DNA of 39,424 bases, taken from contig CAZFPO010000018.1 of NCBI GenBank assembly GCA_964521105.1, positions 1 through 39,424 of the forward strand. Reading direction: 5' to 3'. Origin of the DNA: JAQUGA01 sp964521105 (lineage in GTDB: Bacteria > Bacteroidota > Bacteroidia > Bacteroidales > WCHB1-69). Below the pieces are notes generated by a model. The model ran no database searches. It was not told where the DNA came from and saw nothing but the letters and a program-made list of their open reading frames with translations. The translations under genes and the position numbers were made by a program. Positions 25,899 through 35,418 of the stretch are shown piece after piece (position 1 is the first letter of the stretch; the number at the start of each line of letters is the position of its first letter).

Positions 25899-26609
25899 CT
25901 ATTTAACCTTTATTTTTCCTACATATAACAAATCAAAATCTTCATTTATCAATTTCCAATAATAAATTCCTGTGCTTAATTTTGGAATTTTCACTGCCGA
26001 ATTATTGGTTTCTATTGTTTTAATTTTTTTATCTTTGTTGTTGAAGATTTCAACAATAAGTTTATCATTGGCGTTATTTGCCCATTTTAAGGAATCTACT
26101 TTTGGATATTCCAACTCTCCCTTACTTATAATTTTTATGCTGTTTACACGATAGGTTTCTTTATGATTTTTATAGAGTTTTTCAAGTTTTTCGTTTGGCT
26201 CCATCGATGATAGCAACGGATTGTTTGAAACCATTTTGTTATCCTTAACCAATGAATCCCTATCCTTAATTTTAGTTTTAAAGGTGTCAGATTGAGTAAT
26301 CATATTTTTCTCCAACGGCATATTAGATTCGGACGGCATTAGTTTAAAAATTACAAATATTAAAACTGCCGCAGCCGTTGAAATGCTTGTTATTAAAACC
26401 CATTTTTTTAAAGGACTGGTTTTATTTTTCTGATTTTTTTCATCGAAATCAAAAGCAATATCAGCCACTATAAGTACTTCCGAAGCACATTGCTCGCACT
26501 CTGACAAATGATTTCGAAACGATTCGGGTAATTGATGATACGTTCCATCATTAATGGAGTCTGCACACATGGCAATATCTTCTTCGGAAAAATGTGAATT
26601 ATTTTTCAT
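25899..26609 (-). CDS. Anti-sigma factor-like membrane protein
   Basis: 236 residues. The N-terminal cytoplasmic part has a zinc-finger-like anti-sigma motif, His34-x3-Cys38-x2-Cys41 (HLSECEQC). One membrane helix spans about 70-90. The periplasmic part ends with a beta-sandwich-like tail (VEIFNNKDKKIKTIETN, GIYYWKLINEDFDLLYVGKIKVK) that resembles the strand pattern of type IX sorting domains, though the protein is inner-membrane. Its start overlaps the sigma gene by 11 bp, so the two are co-translated. It presumably holds the sigma factor until an envelope signal arrives. Confidence 0.78.
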   Translation of the reverse strand: MKNNSHFSEEDIAMCADSINDGTYHQLPESFRNHLSECEQCASEVLIVADIAFDFDEKNQKNKTSPLKKWVLITSISTAAAVLIFVIFKLMPSESNMPLEKNMITQSDTFKTKIKDRDSLVKDNKMVSNNPLLSSMEPNEKLEKLYKNHKETYRVNSIKIISKGELEYPKVDSLKWANNANDKLIVEIFNNKDKKIKTIETNNSAVKIPKLSTGIYYWKLINEDFDLLYVGKIKVK

Positions 26610-27390
26610 TTTTTTGCTTATTTAAGGTCCAAAGATTCAGTTTACGTTCAATTGTTGTATTCTGAAATTGTGCATATCCGAGCTCAATAAGTATTTTTAA
26701 ACTATCACGACTGTGATATGATTCATCAAAATTATTCATTCTTTTAAGAATTAATTCAATTTGTTTATTCATCCACATCCTAATGGCATCGCCCTTCACT
26801 TCCTTGCCCTCAACCTTATAGGTTATGTTTGCAAGAGTATTGTATAAGTCGGCTTGCGATATGTTTTTTCCCCTATTTAAAAGGGGTTTAATTTCATTGT
26901 ATTTTTCCTTGCAATATTCCTGAGCCTCTATCTTGCCAATTGGAATATCAAATAAAAATTTCAGAAAAAGCAATGTTTTACTTTTTTCATCATTAAAAAA
27001 AAGCATAACGTTTGACAAACGTTTAAATTCTTTATTAATAATCAACGACTTAGCCGTTTCCATTTTAATCGATGACGATCTCTCGGATGGTTGTTCAATA
27101 TCAACATCCGAAACTAAATGCCAATGTTTGCTCTCACTTCGGATTATTTCACAGCACATTCTATTGATTATAGCAATATAATATGTTTTTATATTCGATC
27201 TGTTTTCAAAAGAGGCATTGATTTTTTCCTGTTGCTTTAATATTTTTTCAATAATGGACATCTCAACATCTTCTTTTTCACGCATAGGAATACAGGATTT
27301 TATAACATATCGCATAACTACATTCGATACCAATTCCATTATTGTATCCATGGAAATTAGTCCTTTTATATAGTTGTTATAATGATCCAT
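26599..27390 (-). CDS. Divergent sigma-70 family (ECF-like) RNA polymerase sigma factor
   Basis: 263 residues. The first 100 fit region 2 (VVMRYVIKSCIPMREKEDVEMSIIEKIL, then SNIKTYYIAIINRMCCEIIRSE, like the core-binding and DNA-opening helices). Residues about 180-220 may be a region 4 helix-turn-helix (LYNTLANITYKVEGKEVKGDAIRMWMNKQIELI). It is longer and more divergent than usual ECF factors, so the call leans partly on the overlapping anti-sigma gene. It is divergent from the TPR-CHAT gene across a 190-bp intergenic region, which is its likeliest target. TATTTTTG on the minus strand at 27415-27408 could be a -7 box without a -33 partner. Confidence 0.72.
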   Translation of the reverse strand: MDHYNNYIKGLISMDTIMELVSNVVMRYVIKSCIPMREKEDVEMSIIEKILKQQEKINASFENRSNIKTYYIAIINRMCCEIIRSESKHWHLVSDVDIEQPSERSSSIKMETAKSLIINKEFKRLSNVMLFFNDEKSKTLLFLKFLFDIPIGKIEAQEYCKEKYNEIKPLLNRGKNISQADLYNTLANITYKVEGKEVKGDAIRMWMNKQIELILKRMNNFDESYHSRDSLKILIELGYAQFQNTTIERKLNLWTLNKQKNEK

Positions 27391-27488
27391 TTTTGAAAAA
27401 GATTGAACAAAAATACAGCTTTCAACTCATTTTATGCCTTTTTTTTGTTTTAACTTCTGTTCATTTTTTATATTCAAGCATAAAATCC

Positions 27489-27496
27489 TAAATTTG
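27489..27496 (+). promoter_or_regulatory. Possible -7 element for the TPR-CHAT gene
   Basis: TAAATTTG fits TAnnTTTG and lies 85 bases before the start codon. No TTG is found about 20 bases upstream, so it could instead be used by an alternative sigma factor such as the one encoded next door, or be chance. Confidence 0.3.
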
Positions 27497-27580
27497 TAAT
27501 CTCAAAAAGCTCTATTTATAGGCTTTTTTGAATATTACTTTTAAAAAGAAAAATCAAAACTCAAAAAACACTAACAAATA

Positions 27581-30500
27581 ATGAAATTCAAACCTCACAA
27601 AATCAATCTATTATTAATTTTCATATTCTTTTCATTAAACATCAATGCTCAATATGGACCTCTTTATTGGGATTTACGTGGTTATGACAGCATCACAAAC
27701 TACCGTGAAGCAATGAATGCTTTCAATCAAAAAGATTTAACCAAAGCGATAAGTATTTTAGATTTGTCAAGTAAACGATATGCCTCTCAAAAAGATATGC
27801 GCAAACATTATTTGGTTGAAAACGAAAAGGGAGCAATGTTATATCTTTCGAAAGAGTATGAAGAATCAATTGCTGTTTTTGAACAGAACTTGAGCCAAAT
27901 GCGATTAAATAACGATACTTTAAATTATGAATTTGCCATAGTTTTAAGATTTTTGGGATATTTGGCTAATAATTCGAAACTGACCAATAATTCAAAAATT
28001 TATTATCTAAAAAAACAAATTGATGTTTTAGAGCTAATGCATGACGAATCAGCAATATATGTTGATTGCTTAGGCGATATGGGTTTAAGTTTGAAAGATT
28101 CGGATCAAGATTTAGGGCTTGAATATTTGCTTAAATCAAAAAAAATGGCTCAAAAACAAGGTTTAACTAGTTCAATCATGATTCTTGACAACACGATAAC
28201 AAATCGACATGCCATAGAGCAACCTTATTTATCGTTACAAGTACAAGAATGTTTATTGACTACAGCAAGTAGAAAATTTTATCGCGACTCAGTTGTAATG
28301 GTGATGTTAGCCTATCATGTTGCAACAAAAAGCAAAGACATTAAAAATTACGAAAAAGCTATTTTTTATTTCGACTATGCCGATTCTTTAATGAAAGCAA
28401 CAAATAATCCACATCGTAAAATGGTAACTGCATTGCCAATTGAAAAATTACAATGCTATAGTCTAATGGGGAATAAAGAAAAATTCGTAAAACAAGTTGA
28501 AAAATCAATATTTATTTACTATAATACCGACGAAATTACAAAGATTACCGAATGTGAACTTTTTTCAGTTATAGGGAATAATTACATGCCATTTTCGGTG
28601 GATAGTTCCTTGTTTTACTTAAACAAAGCATATCAAATTCTTACTCAAAACGAAACCATAAGTTACGATTCGCTCGATCAAAATCAAGCAGAGTCATTGG
28701 CTAAAATATTCAATGCTCAAGCCAATGCGTATATGCAAATTGGAAAAACAGAAGAAGCAAAAAGGGTAATTTTAGAATCGATTAAATTATACACGGGGTC
28801 GGATGAGCACAGCCTACCTCTTTTTACTTGTAACGAAGAGTATGATTATATTTTAATTGAAACTTATCTTATTGCTAGTAACGTGTTTTCTAAATCATTG
28901 AAAACAAAGTATAATCCCGATTTGTATGAACAGACAATAAGGTCATTTTACTGTTGCGATACCATTATGAGAAGATTGGCAGTAAATATTTCGGATCAAA
29001 ATTCNNNNNNNNNNNNNNNNNNNNNNNNNNNNNNNNNNNNNNNNNNNNNNNNNNNNNNNNNNNNNNNNNNNNNNNNNNNNNNNNNNNNNNNNNNNNNNNN
29101 NNNNACTGTTGCGATACCATTATGAGAAGATTGGCAGTAAATATTTCGGATCAAAATTCAATTTTAGATTTTGCAAAAGAATACCGGAAAATGACATGCA
29201 ACATACTAAATACTCCAAACTTTTCAGAAAAAAATCCAGAAATTGCTTTTCACTTTGCAAGCAACTCTAAGGCTTTTCAACTTATGGCAGATATTAAAAA
29301 AAATACCATAATCCCTATTGGAAATGACTCGAATTGGACAAATAAAAATATTTTTGAACAAAAATTACGTATACTGAACATACAAAAAAATGAAGCAAAA
29401 CGCAATAATGATTTCCATTTAGTGGATAGTTTAACAGTGATAGAAAAAGACCTACTGATTGATTTAATTGTGGTAAATTATCGATTAATGAAATCACAAG
29501 ACAATAAATATCAGTATTTTGAAGGCGAGGACATTGTTCAATTAACCACACGAAATGTTGGTCAACATCATTTGCTTGTTGATATTTTTCAAACAGATTC
29601 GCTTAGCTTTGTTTTTAGTATTAATTCTTCGGGTTTATCGTGCAATACTATCAATAATGTGGAAAAATTAAATCAAATTGCCAATCAATTTTATCGAGAT
29701 ATTAAAACTGGAGGTAATTTTAATAAGTCAGGCTCTAATTTATCGAACATACTTTTAAAACCAATTTCCGACAAACTAATAAACTGTTCCGAAATTACAT
29801 TTATTCCCGATAATATTCTTTGCCAAATTCCATTCGAGGCACTTCCAAACCCTAATACAGGTAATCTTTTGATAAAATCGCATACTATAAGTTATCATTA
29901 TTCTACTTCGCTATGGAACAAATCAGCGATTAAACAAAATCAAAACCTACCAAGCATTTTAGCCATTGCTCCTATTTTTGAAAACACCACCACCACAATT
30001 CAAAAAGCTTTTCGTGAACAACATGCCGAAGACGATTACTTATACAAACTAAGCACCAACGACATTCAACATCTTCCATTTTCGGGTATTGAAACCATAG
30101 AAATTTCAAAATTATTTCAGTCAAAAGGATTTTCTAATTCTTTACTAATTAATAAGGAAGCAACTAAAGAACATTTTTTATCATTATCGACTCAATTCAC
30201 AATAATCCACATTGCCACTCATGGTCATGTTTCTAAAATATCACCGAATAATTCTGGTTTTTTTCTTTACACCAGCGAAAACACCAATGCCACTGGAAAT
30301 TCAATTGGTTTTGTTAACATGAACGAGATATATAGTTTAGAAACAAATGCTGATTTGGTCGTATTAAGTTCATGTAATTCGGGAGTAGGACTAATATACG
30401 AAGGAGAGGGCTTAATGGCTATTCCACGCGGTTTTATATATGCTGGCGTGCCAAATGTAATAGCTTCCCTTTGGAAAGTTCATGATGAAAAAACTAAAGA

Positions 30501-30636
30501 ATTGATGTTGTTTTTCTATCAGCATTTATTAAGTGGAAACTCGTATGCAGAAGCTCTTCGCAATGCAAAACTTGATTGTATAACAAAAGGATATCTACCA
30601 CTTAACTGGGCTAGTTTTGTGATTATAGGTAGATAA
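27581..30636 (+). CDS. Secreted TPR-CHAT protease (gap inside is an assembly artefact)
   Basis: A signal peptide (1-23, NINAQ) is followed by about 500 residues of TPR-like helices (EAMNAFNQKDLTKAISIL, MLYLSKEYEESIAVFEQNL, NYEKAIFYFDYADSLMKA, NAYMQIGKTEEAKRVIL) and a C-terminal CHAT domain. The caspase-like dyad is intact: His in HIATHGHVS and Cys in VVLSSCNSG, with GEGLMAIPRGFIYAG and ASLWKVHD after it. The gap at 29005-29104 is flanked by the same 55 bp (28950-29004 and 29105-29159), in the same reading frame. Removing the N and one copy gives one open frame of 966 residues, with the dyad near His829 and Cys880. It is divergent from the sigma/anti-sigma pair, which may control it. The cleavage target is unknown. 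Confidence 0.88.
29005..29104. other. Assembly gap (100 N) between overlapping contig ends
   Basis: The 55 bp before (28950-29004) equal the 55 bp after (29105-29159). This is the signature of two contigs ending in the same k-mer, so no sequence need be missing. Merging them restores one frame. Confidence 0.9.
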
Positions 30637-30706
30637 CTTTATGTTTATCAAAAGTAGCTATGAATAAACAAATAAACCCAGAGTCAGCAATATAATCACT
30701 GAAACG

Positions 30707-30749
30707 ATTGAACCCCAAAAATCAAATTATTTGATTTTTGGGGTTCAAT
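30707..30749. terminator. Strong stem-loop between convergent genes
   Basis: Perfect 20-bp stem (30707-30726 with 30730-30749; attgaaccccaaaaatcaaa on the left) around a three-base loop, followed on the plus strand by tttttc. It lies between the end of the TPR-CHAT gene (30636) and the convergent lipoprotein gene (stop at 30768). It suits a bidirectional terminator, best for the plus strand. Confidence 0.8.
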
Positions 30750-30767
30750 TTTTCTAATTTATTGGTT

Positions 30768-31403
30768 CTAATTCATTAAATCCGATTCCAATAATCCACC
30801 CAAAAAGTTTTTCATATTATCCGAAGCACGGGTTGGAATGTTTGCATTGATTTGAGGTAAATTTAAACCACCTTGAAGCGAGCCAATTTTATAGTTTAAA
30901 ATTGGAGCTAACTTAGTAGCTAAGTCGTTTCCGGCAACCATTTGCTGAAAAATATATTTTCCCACCAATTTATGAGTGAGCAAATTAATGCTGCCCGAAG
31001 CTACAACTGGTTTAATTTCATTTTTAGGAATTGTTACAGCTCCCGTTGAAGTTTGAATAGGGCTATTGGTTAAATTATTCATAATTAAATTAACCACCAT
31101 TCCTTGAAACTCAGCATCGGTAGCCCCCGATTTGGTGTTGCTTGCTTTTAAATGCGTAGCAAATCCAACCGTATAATTTGCCAAATTTGAAAACAAGGCT
31201 TCATTTTGACTGCGAAGTTCTGAAAACGATTGACCACTTAAAGAACCTTCGGGTAAACCAACATTTAACGCAATGCTATCGTATGAAAGAGAAACATTTT
31301 TTAACGCCTCCACTTTTTGTGCATCAGTTACTTCTTTTTCGCAAGAAATGGTAAAAATGGCAACTAATGCCAAAACGGTTATGGATAATGTGATTTTTTT
31401 CAT
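30768..31403 (-). CDS. Putative lipoprotein of unknown family
   Basis: 211 residues with a signal peptide and lipobox (IFTISC, Cys21). The remainder is mixed helical with no motif I recognise; residues about 40-130 are rich in Ser, Asn and Leu and the end has LGGLLESDLMN. It lies 38 bp after sufD on the same strand and may be read through from the suf genes, but nothing in it suggests iron-sulfur work. I considered a DUF4197-type protein, but the sequence does not fit well. Confidence 0.7.
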   Translation of the reverse strand: MKKITLSITVLALVAIFTISCEKEVTDAQKVEALKNVSLSYDSIALNVGLPEGSLSGQSFSELRSQNEALFSNLANYTVGFATHLKASNTKSGATDAEFQGMVVNLIMNNLTNSPIQTSTGAVTIPKNEIKPVVASGSINLLTHKLVGKYIFQQMVAGNDLATKLAPILNYKIGSLQGGLNLPQINANIPTRASDNMKNFLGGLLESDLMN

Positions 31404-31441
31404 GATTTTTTATTTTTTTTATAAAATTACTAATAATTTCG

Positions 31442-32845
31442 TTAGTATTGAAGTTTTGATAAATCAATTTCAAAATTCAATTCAGTTTTATCCGAACAAT
31501 GTAAAACACATTGGTCGCAAATGCTTAATTCGCCTCGCAAGCGTTTAGCTACCATTTCGTCGATTTGTTTGTGCAACGCTTCGATGCTCACTTTGTTTAC
31601 AACCTCCATCGCAAAAGCATACATCAACAACATACGAGCATTGCGTTCACAAATACCACGGGAGCGAAGATAAAACATGGCTTCATTATCCAACTGACCA
31701 ATCGTAGCACCATGACTACATTTTACATCATCGGCATAAATTTCCAAAAATGGCTTTGTACTCACAAAAGCATCATCGGTTAATGCAATATTTTTATTCG
31801 ACTGAAATGCTTGTGTTTTTTGAGCGTCTGGACGAACAATTACGTGACCATTAAAACAACCCGAAGCTTCATCGTCGACAATTCCTTTATATAATTGACT
31901 ACTGTTTGAATTTGGTTTTTTGTGATCGATTTTAACGTAGTTATCAACTTTTTGCTTGCGGTCGACCAAATACAAACCATTCACACTAGCCTCGCAATGT
32001 TCGCCATCAATAGCTACATTAATAGTATTTCGGGTTAATCCAGCGTTAAACGTTATTGTATTTGTTTTAACACTACTATTGTCGTGTTGACAAATGTAAA
32101 CACTGTTTACTAAAGTCGATTGAGAATCTTTGTTTTCGAGCTTATAATACTCGGCTAATGCATTTTGTTTAACAACAATTTCGGTTACGTTATTAATAAA
32201 CGTTTTTCCAAATTTAATGGAGTCGTCGCAGTGAACCAATTTAAGTTGTGCATTTTTCTCAACTATGATTAAATTCCGATTTTGAATTAGTAAATCTTGG
32301 TCGGTGTTTACAATATTAACTATTTGCATGGGTTTACTTACCGCTACATTTTCGGGAACATAAATAAAAACACCATCTTGCAAAAAGGCAGTATTTAGCG
32401 AAACCATTGGATTAGTTTCGTCTATTGCAATATTTCCTAAATACTTATCCACTATGTCATTATGATAAACCCTTGCATGAGCCAAACTACCAACAATGGT
32501 TCCATCGGGAAAAGTAGTTAAGGGTGCATTTTTATGAACATACCAGCCATTTAGAAGTGTAAACATGTACGTGTCGAAATTGTGCACATTACACTTAAAA
32601 TAGCTTTCAACAGGATTATACGGAGGTGTTTCGAAAAGTAAACTGTATTCATGCTGAATAGTTTCGGATAAGTCGGTATTTTTCCATTGCTCTATTTGAT
32701 TGCTAGGAAACCCTTTTTCGGAGAAAGCCATTAACGATTTCTGTCTTAACTCTTTAACAATTTGAGAATCATTTTTACATATAATTTCAACATGCTTATT
32801 ATAGAGCGATATAAGATGTTCTTTTAAGTCAAACGATGTTTGCAT
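31442..32845 (-). CDS. sufD: Fe-S cluster assembly protein SufD
   Basis: 467 residues. The C-terminal beta-helix core is typical (NGHVIVRPDAQKTQAFQSNKNIALTDDAFVSTKPFLEIYADDVKCSHGATIGQLDNEAMFYLRSRGI), with an N-terminal helical domain (WKNTDLSETI). SufD joins SufB and the ATPase SufC in the SufBC2D scaffold that builds iron-sulfur clusters. The conserved CSHGAT histidine, which contributes to the cluster site, is present. It starts 11 bp after sufC. Confidence 0.96.
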   Translation of the reverse strand: MQTSFDLKEHLISLYNKHVEIICKNDSQIVKELRQKSLMAFSEKGFPSNQIEQWKNTDLSETIQHEYSLLFETPPYNPVESYFKCNVHNFDTYMFTLLNGWYVHKNAPLTTFPDGTIVGSLAHARVYHNDIVDKYLGNIAIDETNPMVSLNTAFLQDGVFIYVPENVAVSKPMQIVNIVNTDQDLLIQNRNLIIVEKNAQLKLVHCDDSIKFGKTFINNVTEIVVKQNALAEYYKLENKDSQSTLVNSVYICQHDNSSVKTNTITFNAGLTRNTINVAIDGEHCEASVNGLYLVDRKQKVDNYVKIDHKKPNSNSSQLYKGIVDDEASGCFNGHVIVRPDAQKTQAFQSNKNIALTDDAFVSTKPFLEIYADDVKCSHGATIGQLDNEAMFYLRSRGICERNARMLLMYAFAMEVVNKVSIEALHKQIDEMVAKRLRGELSICDQCVLHCSDKTELNFEIDLSKLQY

Positions 32846-32856
32846 AATACAATATT

Positions 32857-33612
32857 TTACTTTGCTAGTTCCGCTTTAATCCAGTCGTAACCTTTTTCTT
32901 CGAGTTCGAAAGCCAATTCTTTAGTACCTGTTTTCACGATGCGTCCTTCATAAAGAATATGGACAAAATCAGGAACAATGTAATCAAGCAATCGTTGATA
33001 ATGAGTGATGACGATGCTTGAATTTTCGGGCTTACGAAGTTTATTTACGCCACCAGCTACGATTCGTAACGCATCAATATCTAATCCCGAGTCGGTTTCG
33101 TCTAACACCGATAATTCAGGTTCGAGCATAGCCATTTGGAAAATTTCGTTTCGTTTTTTCTCGCCCCCCGAAAAACCCTCGTTAACCGACCGATTAGCCA
33201 ATTTCGATTGCAATTCGAGTAGTTTCTTCTTTTCTTCCATTTTTGATAGAAATTCGGAAGCGGAAAGAGCTTCTAAACCCCGATATTGACGAATTTCATT
33301 TACCGCAGTACGCATAAAATTGGTCATACTAACACCCGGAATTTCAACTGGATATTGGAATCCTATAAAAATCCCTTCACGAGCCCTATCTTCAATTGAT
33401 AATTCGAGTAGATTTTTACCTTTGTAAATAATTTCGCCCTCCGTAACATCAAATATATCACGTCCAGCAATAACCGATGCTAAGGTGCTTTTTCCTGTTC
33501 CGTTTGGTCCCATAATGGCATGAACTTCGCCACGGTTAATTTTAAGGTCTAATCCTTTAAGAATTTCCTTTCCGTTAATTGAGGCATGTAGATTTTTTAT
33601 TTCGAGTAACAT
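32857..33612 (-). CDS. sufC: Fe-S cluster assembly ATPase SufC
   Basis: 251 residues, normal length. Walker A GPNGTGKST is at 35-43. The SufC-type signature FSGGEKKRNEI precedes Walker B LSVLDETDSGLDIDALR, and the switch histidine is in VITHYQRLLDYI. It drives conformational change of the SufB-SufD pair. It lies 324 bp after sufB (about 169 bp once the false gap is removed), an unusually repeat-filled interval for the middle of an operon. Confidence 0.97.
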   Translation of the reverse strand: MLLEIKNLHASINGKEILKGLDLKINRGEVHAIMGPNGTGKSTLASVIAGRDIFDVTEGEIIYKGKNLLELSIEDRAREGIFIGFQYPVEIPGVSMTNFMRTAVNEIRQYRGLEALSASEFLSKMEEKKKLLELQSKLANRSVNEGFSGGEKKRNEIFQMAMLEPELSVLDETDSGLDIDALRIVAGGVNKLRKPENSSIVITHYQRLLDYIVPDFVHILYEGRIVKTGTKELAFELEEKGYDWIKAELAK

Positions 33613-33936
33613 GTTTTTTTTATTTAAAGATTGTGTAACTGTTTAATTGTGTAATTGTGTAATTGTGTAACTGTGTGTTTTTATGTTTTTTATTTTATTG
33701 ATTAACTTTTTAACTCTATCCTTTTANNNNNNNNNNNNNNNNNNNNNNNNNNNNNNNNNNNNNNNNNNNNNNNNNNNNNNNNNNNNNNNNNNNNNNNNNN
33801 NNNNNNNNNNNNNNNNNNNNNNNNNNTGTGTGTTTTTATGTTTTTTATTTTATTGATTAACTTTTTAACTCTATCCTTTTAACTCTGAACTCATAATTTT
33901 TAACTCTGAACTCATAACTTTTAACTCTGAACTCCT
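33613..33936. repeat. sufB-sufC spacer with tandem repeats and a false gap
   Basis: No gene. 33644-33675 holds four 8-bp units of taattgtg (the last with one change). 33881-33934 holds two and a half 21-bp units beginning aactctgaactcataa. The 100 N at 33727-33826 are flanked by an identical 55 bp (33672-33726 and 33827-33881), so the real spacer is about 169 bp. The aactctgaactc words are the reverse complement of the gagttcagagtt type repeats around 36519-36553. Confidence 0.8.
33727..33826. other. Assembly gap (100 N) between overlapping contig ends
   Basis: Flanking 55-bp sequences are identical, the same length as at the gap in the TPR-CHAT gene. The break probably arose because the low-complexity repeats here confuse the assembler. 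Confidence 0.9.
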
Positions 33937-35385
33937 TTACCCCACGCTCCCTTCTAAGCTTATTGCTAGTAGTTTTTGTGCTTCAACGGCAAATTCCATT
34001 GGAAGTTTGTTTAATACTTCGCGGGCATATCCATTTACAATTAATCCTATTGCTTTTTCGGTGTCGATTCCCCGCTGGTTGCAATAAAAAAGCTGATCGT
34101 CGGATATTTTTGAAGTGGTGGCTTCGTGTTCAACAATTGACGATTTGTTTTCACTTCGGATGTAAGGCCAGGTGTGAGCTCCACATTTATCGCCCAAAAG
34201 CAAGGAGTCGCACTGAGAAAAATTACGAGAATTAAACGCTTTTTTTCCTACTCTAACCAAACCACGATAACTGTTTTGGCTTTTACCAGCCGAAATACCC
34301 TTAGAAATGATAGTGCTTTTACTGTTTTTTCCCAAATGTATCATTTTTGAACCGGTATCAGCCTGCTGATAGTTATTGGTAACTGCTACAGAATAAAATT
34401 CACCAACGGTGTTATCACCCAGCAAAATGCAACTTGGATATTTCCATGTAATAGCCGAACCCGTTTCTACTTGAGTCCATGATATTTTTGCTCTATCGCC
34501 CTTGCAAATCCCGCGTTTAGTAACAAAATTATAAATACCCCCTTTGCCTTGTTTGTCGCCAGGATACCAGTTTTGAACTGTTGAATATTTTATTTCGGCA
34601 TCTTTCATGGCAATTAACTCAACAATGGCTGCATGTAACTGGTTTTCATCGCGTTGAGGAGCGGTACAACCTTCCATATAACTCACATAAGCACCTTCAT
34701 CGGCAATTAATAAAGTTCGTTCAAATTGACCGGTATTTGCAGCATTTATTCTAAAATAGGTGGATAATTCCATAGGACATCTAACCCCTTTTGGAATATA
34801 GCAAAACGAGCCATCGGTAAATACAGCGGAATTTAAAGCAGCAAAGAAATTATCGCCCACTGGAACAACCGAACCAATATATTTTTTAACTAATTCGGGA
34901 TGCTCTTTAATGGCTTCGGTGATAGAACAAAAAATAATTCCTTGTTTGGAAAGTGTATCCTGAAAGGTAGTTTTTACCGAAACACTATCAATAACAGCAT
35001 CAACTGCCACCCCCGATAATGCCTTTTGTTCGTCGAGCGAGATGCCTAACTTTTTGAATGTATCTAACAATTCAGGGTCAACTTCATCTAAACTATTTAA
35101 TTGCTTTTTAGGTTTTGGAGCTGAGTAATATATTATTTCTTGAAAATTAATGGGGGGAATATTTAAATGAGCCCATTTTGGTTGCTTCATCGTTAACCAT
35201 TTTCGATAGGCATTCAAACGAAATTCGAGCATCCATTCGGGTTCTTCCTTCTTTGCAGAAATAAAACGAATAGTGTTTTCGTCTAATCCAACCGGAGCCT
35301 GATCGGTTTCGATATCAGTATAAAAACCGTATTTATATTCGTTTTCGGTTACTTCTTTAATGATATCATTTTTATCTTCGGACAT
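33937..35385 (-). CDS. sufB: Fe-S cluster assembly protein SufB
   Basis: 482 residues, normal length. Family segments: EWMLEFRLNAYRKWLTMKQPKWA, GIIFCSITEAIKEHPELVKKY, FCYIPKGVRCPMELSTYFRIN, YMEGCTAPQRDENQLHAA, and the cluster-site region QCDSLLLGDKCGAHTWPYI. It is the first gene of the minus-strand suf set. SufS and SufE/SufU, which supply sulfur and often follow sufD in Bacteroidota, are not in this window; a lipoprotein gene occupies that place. Confidence 0.97.
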   Translation of the reverse strand: MSEDKNDIIKEVTENEYKYGFYTDIETDQAPVGLDENTIRFISAKKEEPEWMLEFRLNAYRKWLTMKQPKWAHLNIPPINFQEIIYYSAPKPKKQLNSLDEVDPELLDTFKKLGISLDEQKALSGVAVDAVIDSVSVKTTFQDTLSKQGIIFCSITEAIKEHPELVKKYIGSVVPVGDNFFAALNSAVFTDGSFCYIPKGVRCPMELSTYFRINAANTGQFERTLLIADEGAYVSYMEGCTAPQRDENQLHAAIVELIAMKDAEIKYSTVQNWYPGDKQGKGGIYNFVTKRGICKGDRAKISWTQVETGSAITWKYPSCILLGDNTVGEFYSVAVTNNYQQADTGSKMIHLGKNSKSTIISKGISAGKSQNSYRGLVRVGKKAFNSRNFSQCDSLLLGDKCGAHTWPYIRSENKSSIVEHEATTSKISDDQLFYCNQRGIDTEKAIGLIVNGYAREVLNKLPMEFAVEAQKLLAISLEGSVG

Positions 35386-35418
35386 AGTAAAAACTTAGAT
35401 TTGTTTTAAATAATAATG

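Noticed and set aside
28950..29159. Tandem duplication or frameshift in the CHAT gene
   Set aside because: The duplicated 55 bp flank exactly 100 N, and the same pattern occurs at 33672-33881; an assembly overlap explains both.
30768..31403. DUF4197 protein
   Set aside because: Length and lipoprotein signal fit loosely, but the conserved core of that family could not be matched.
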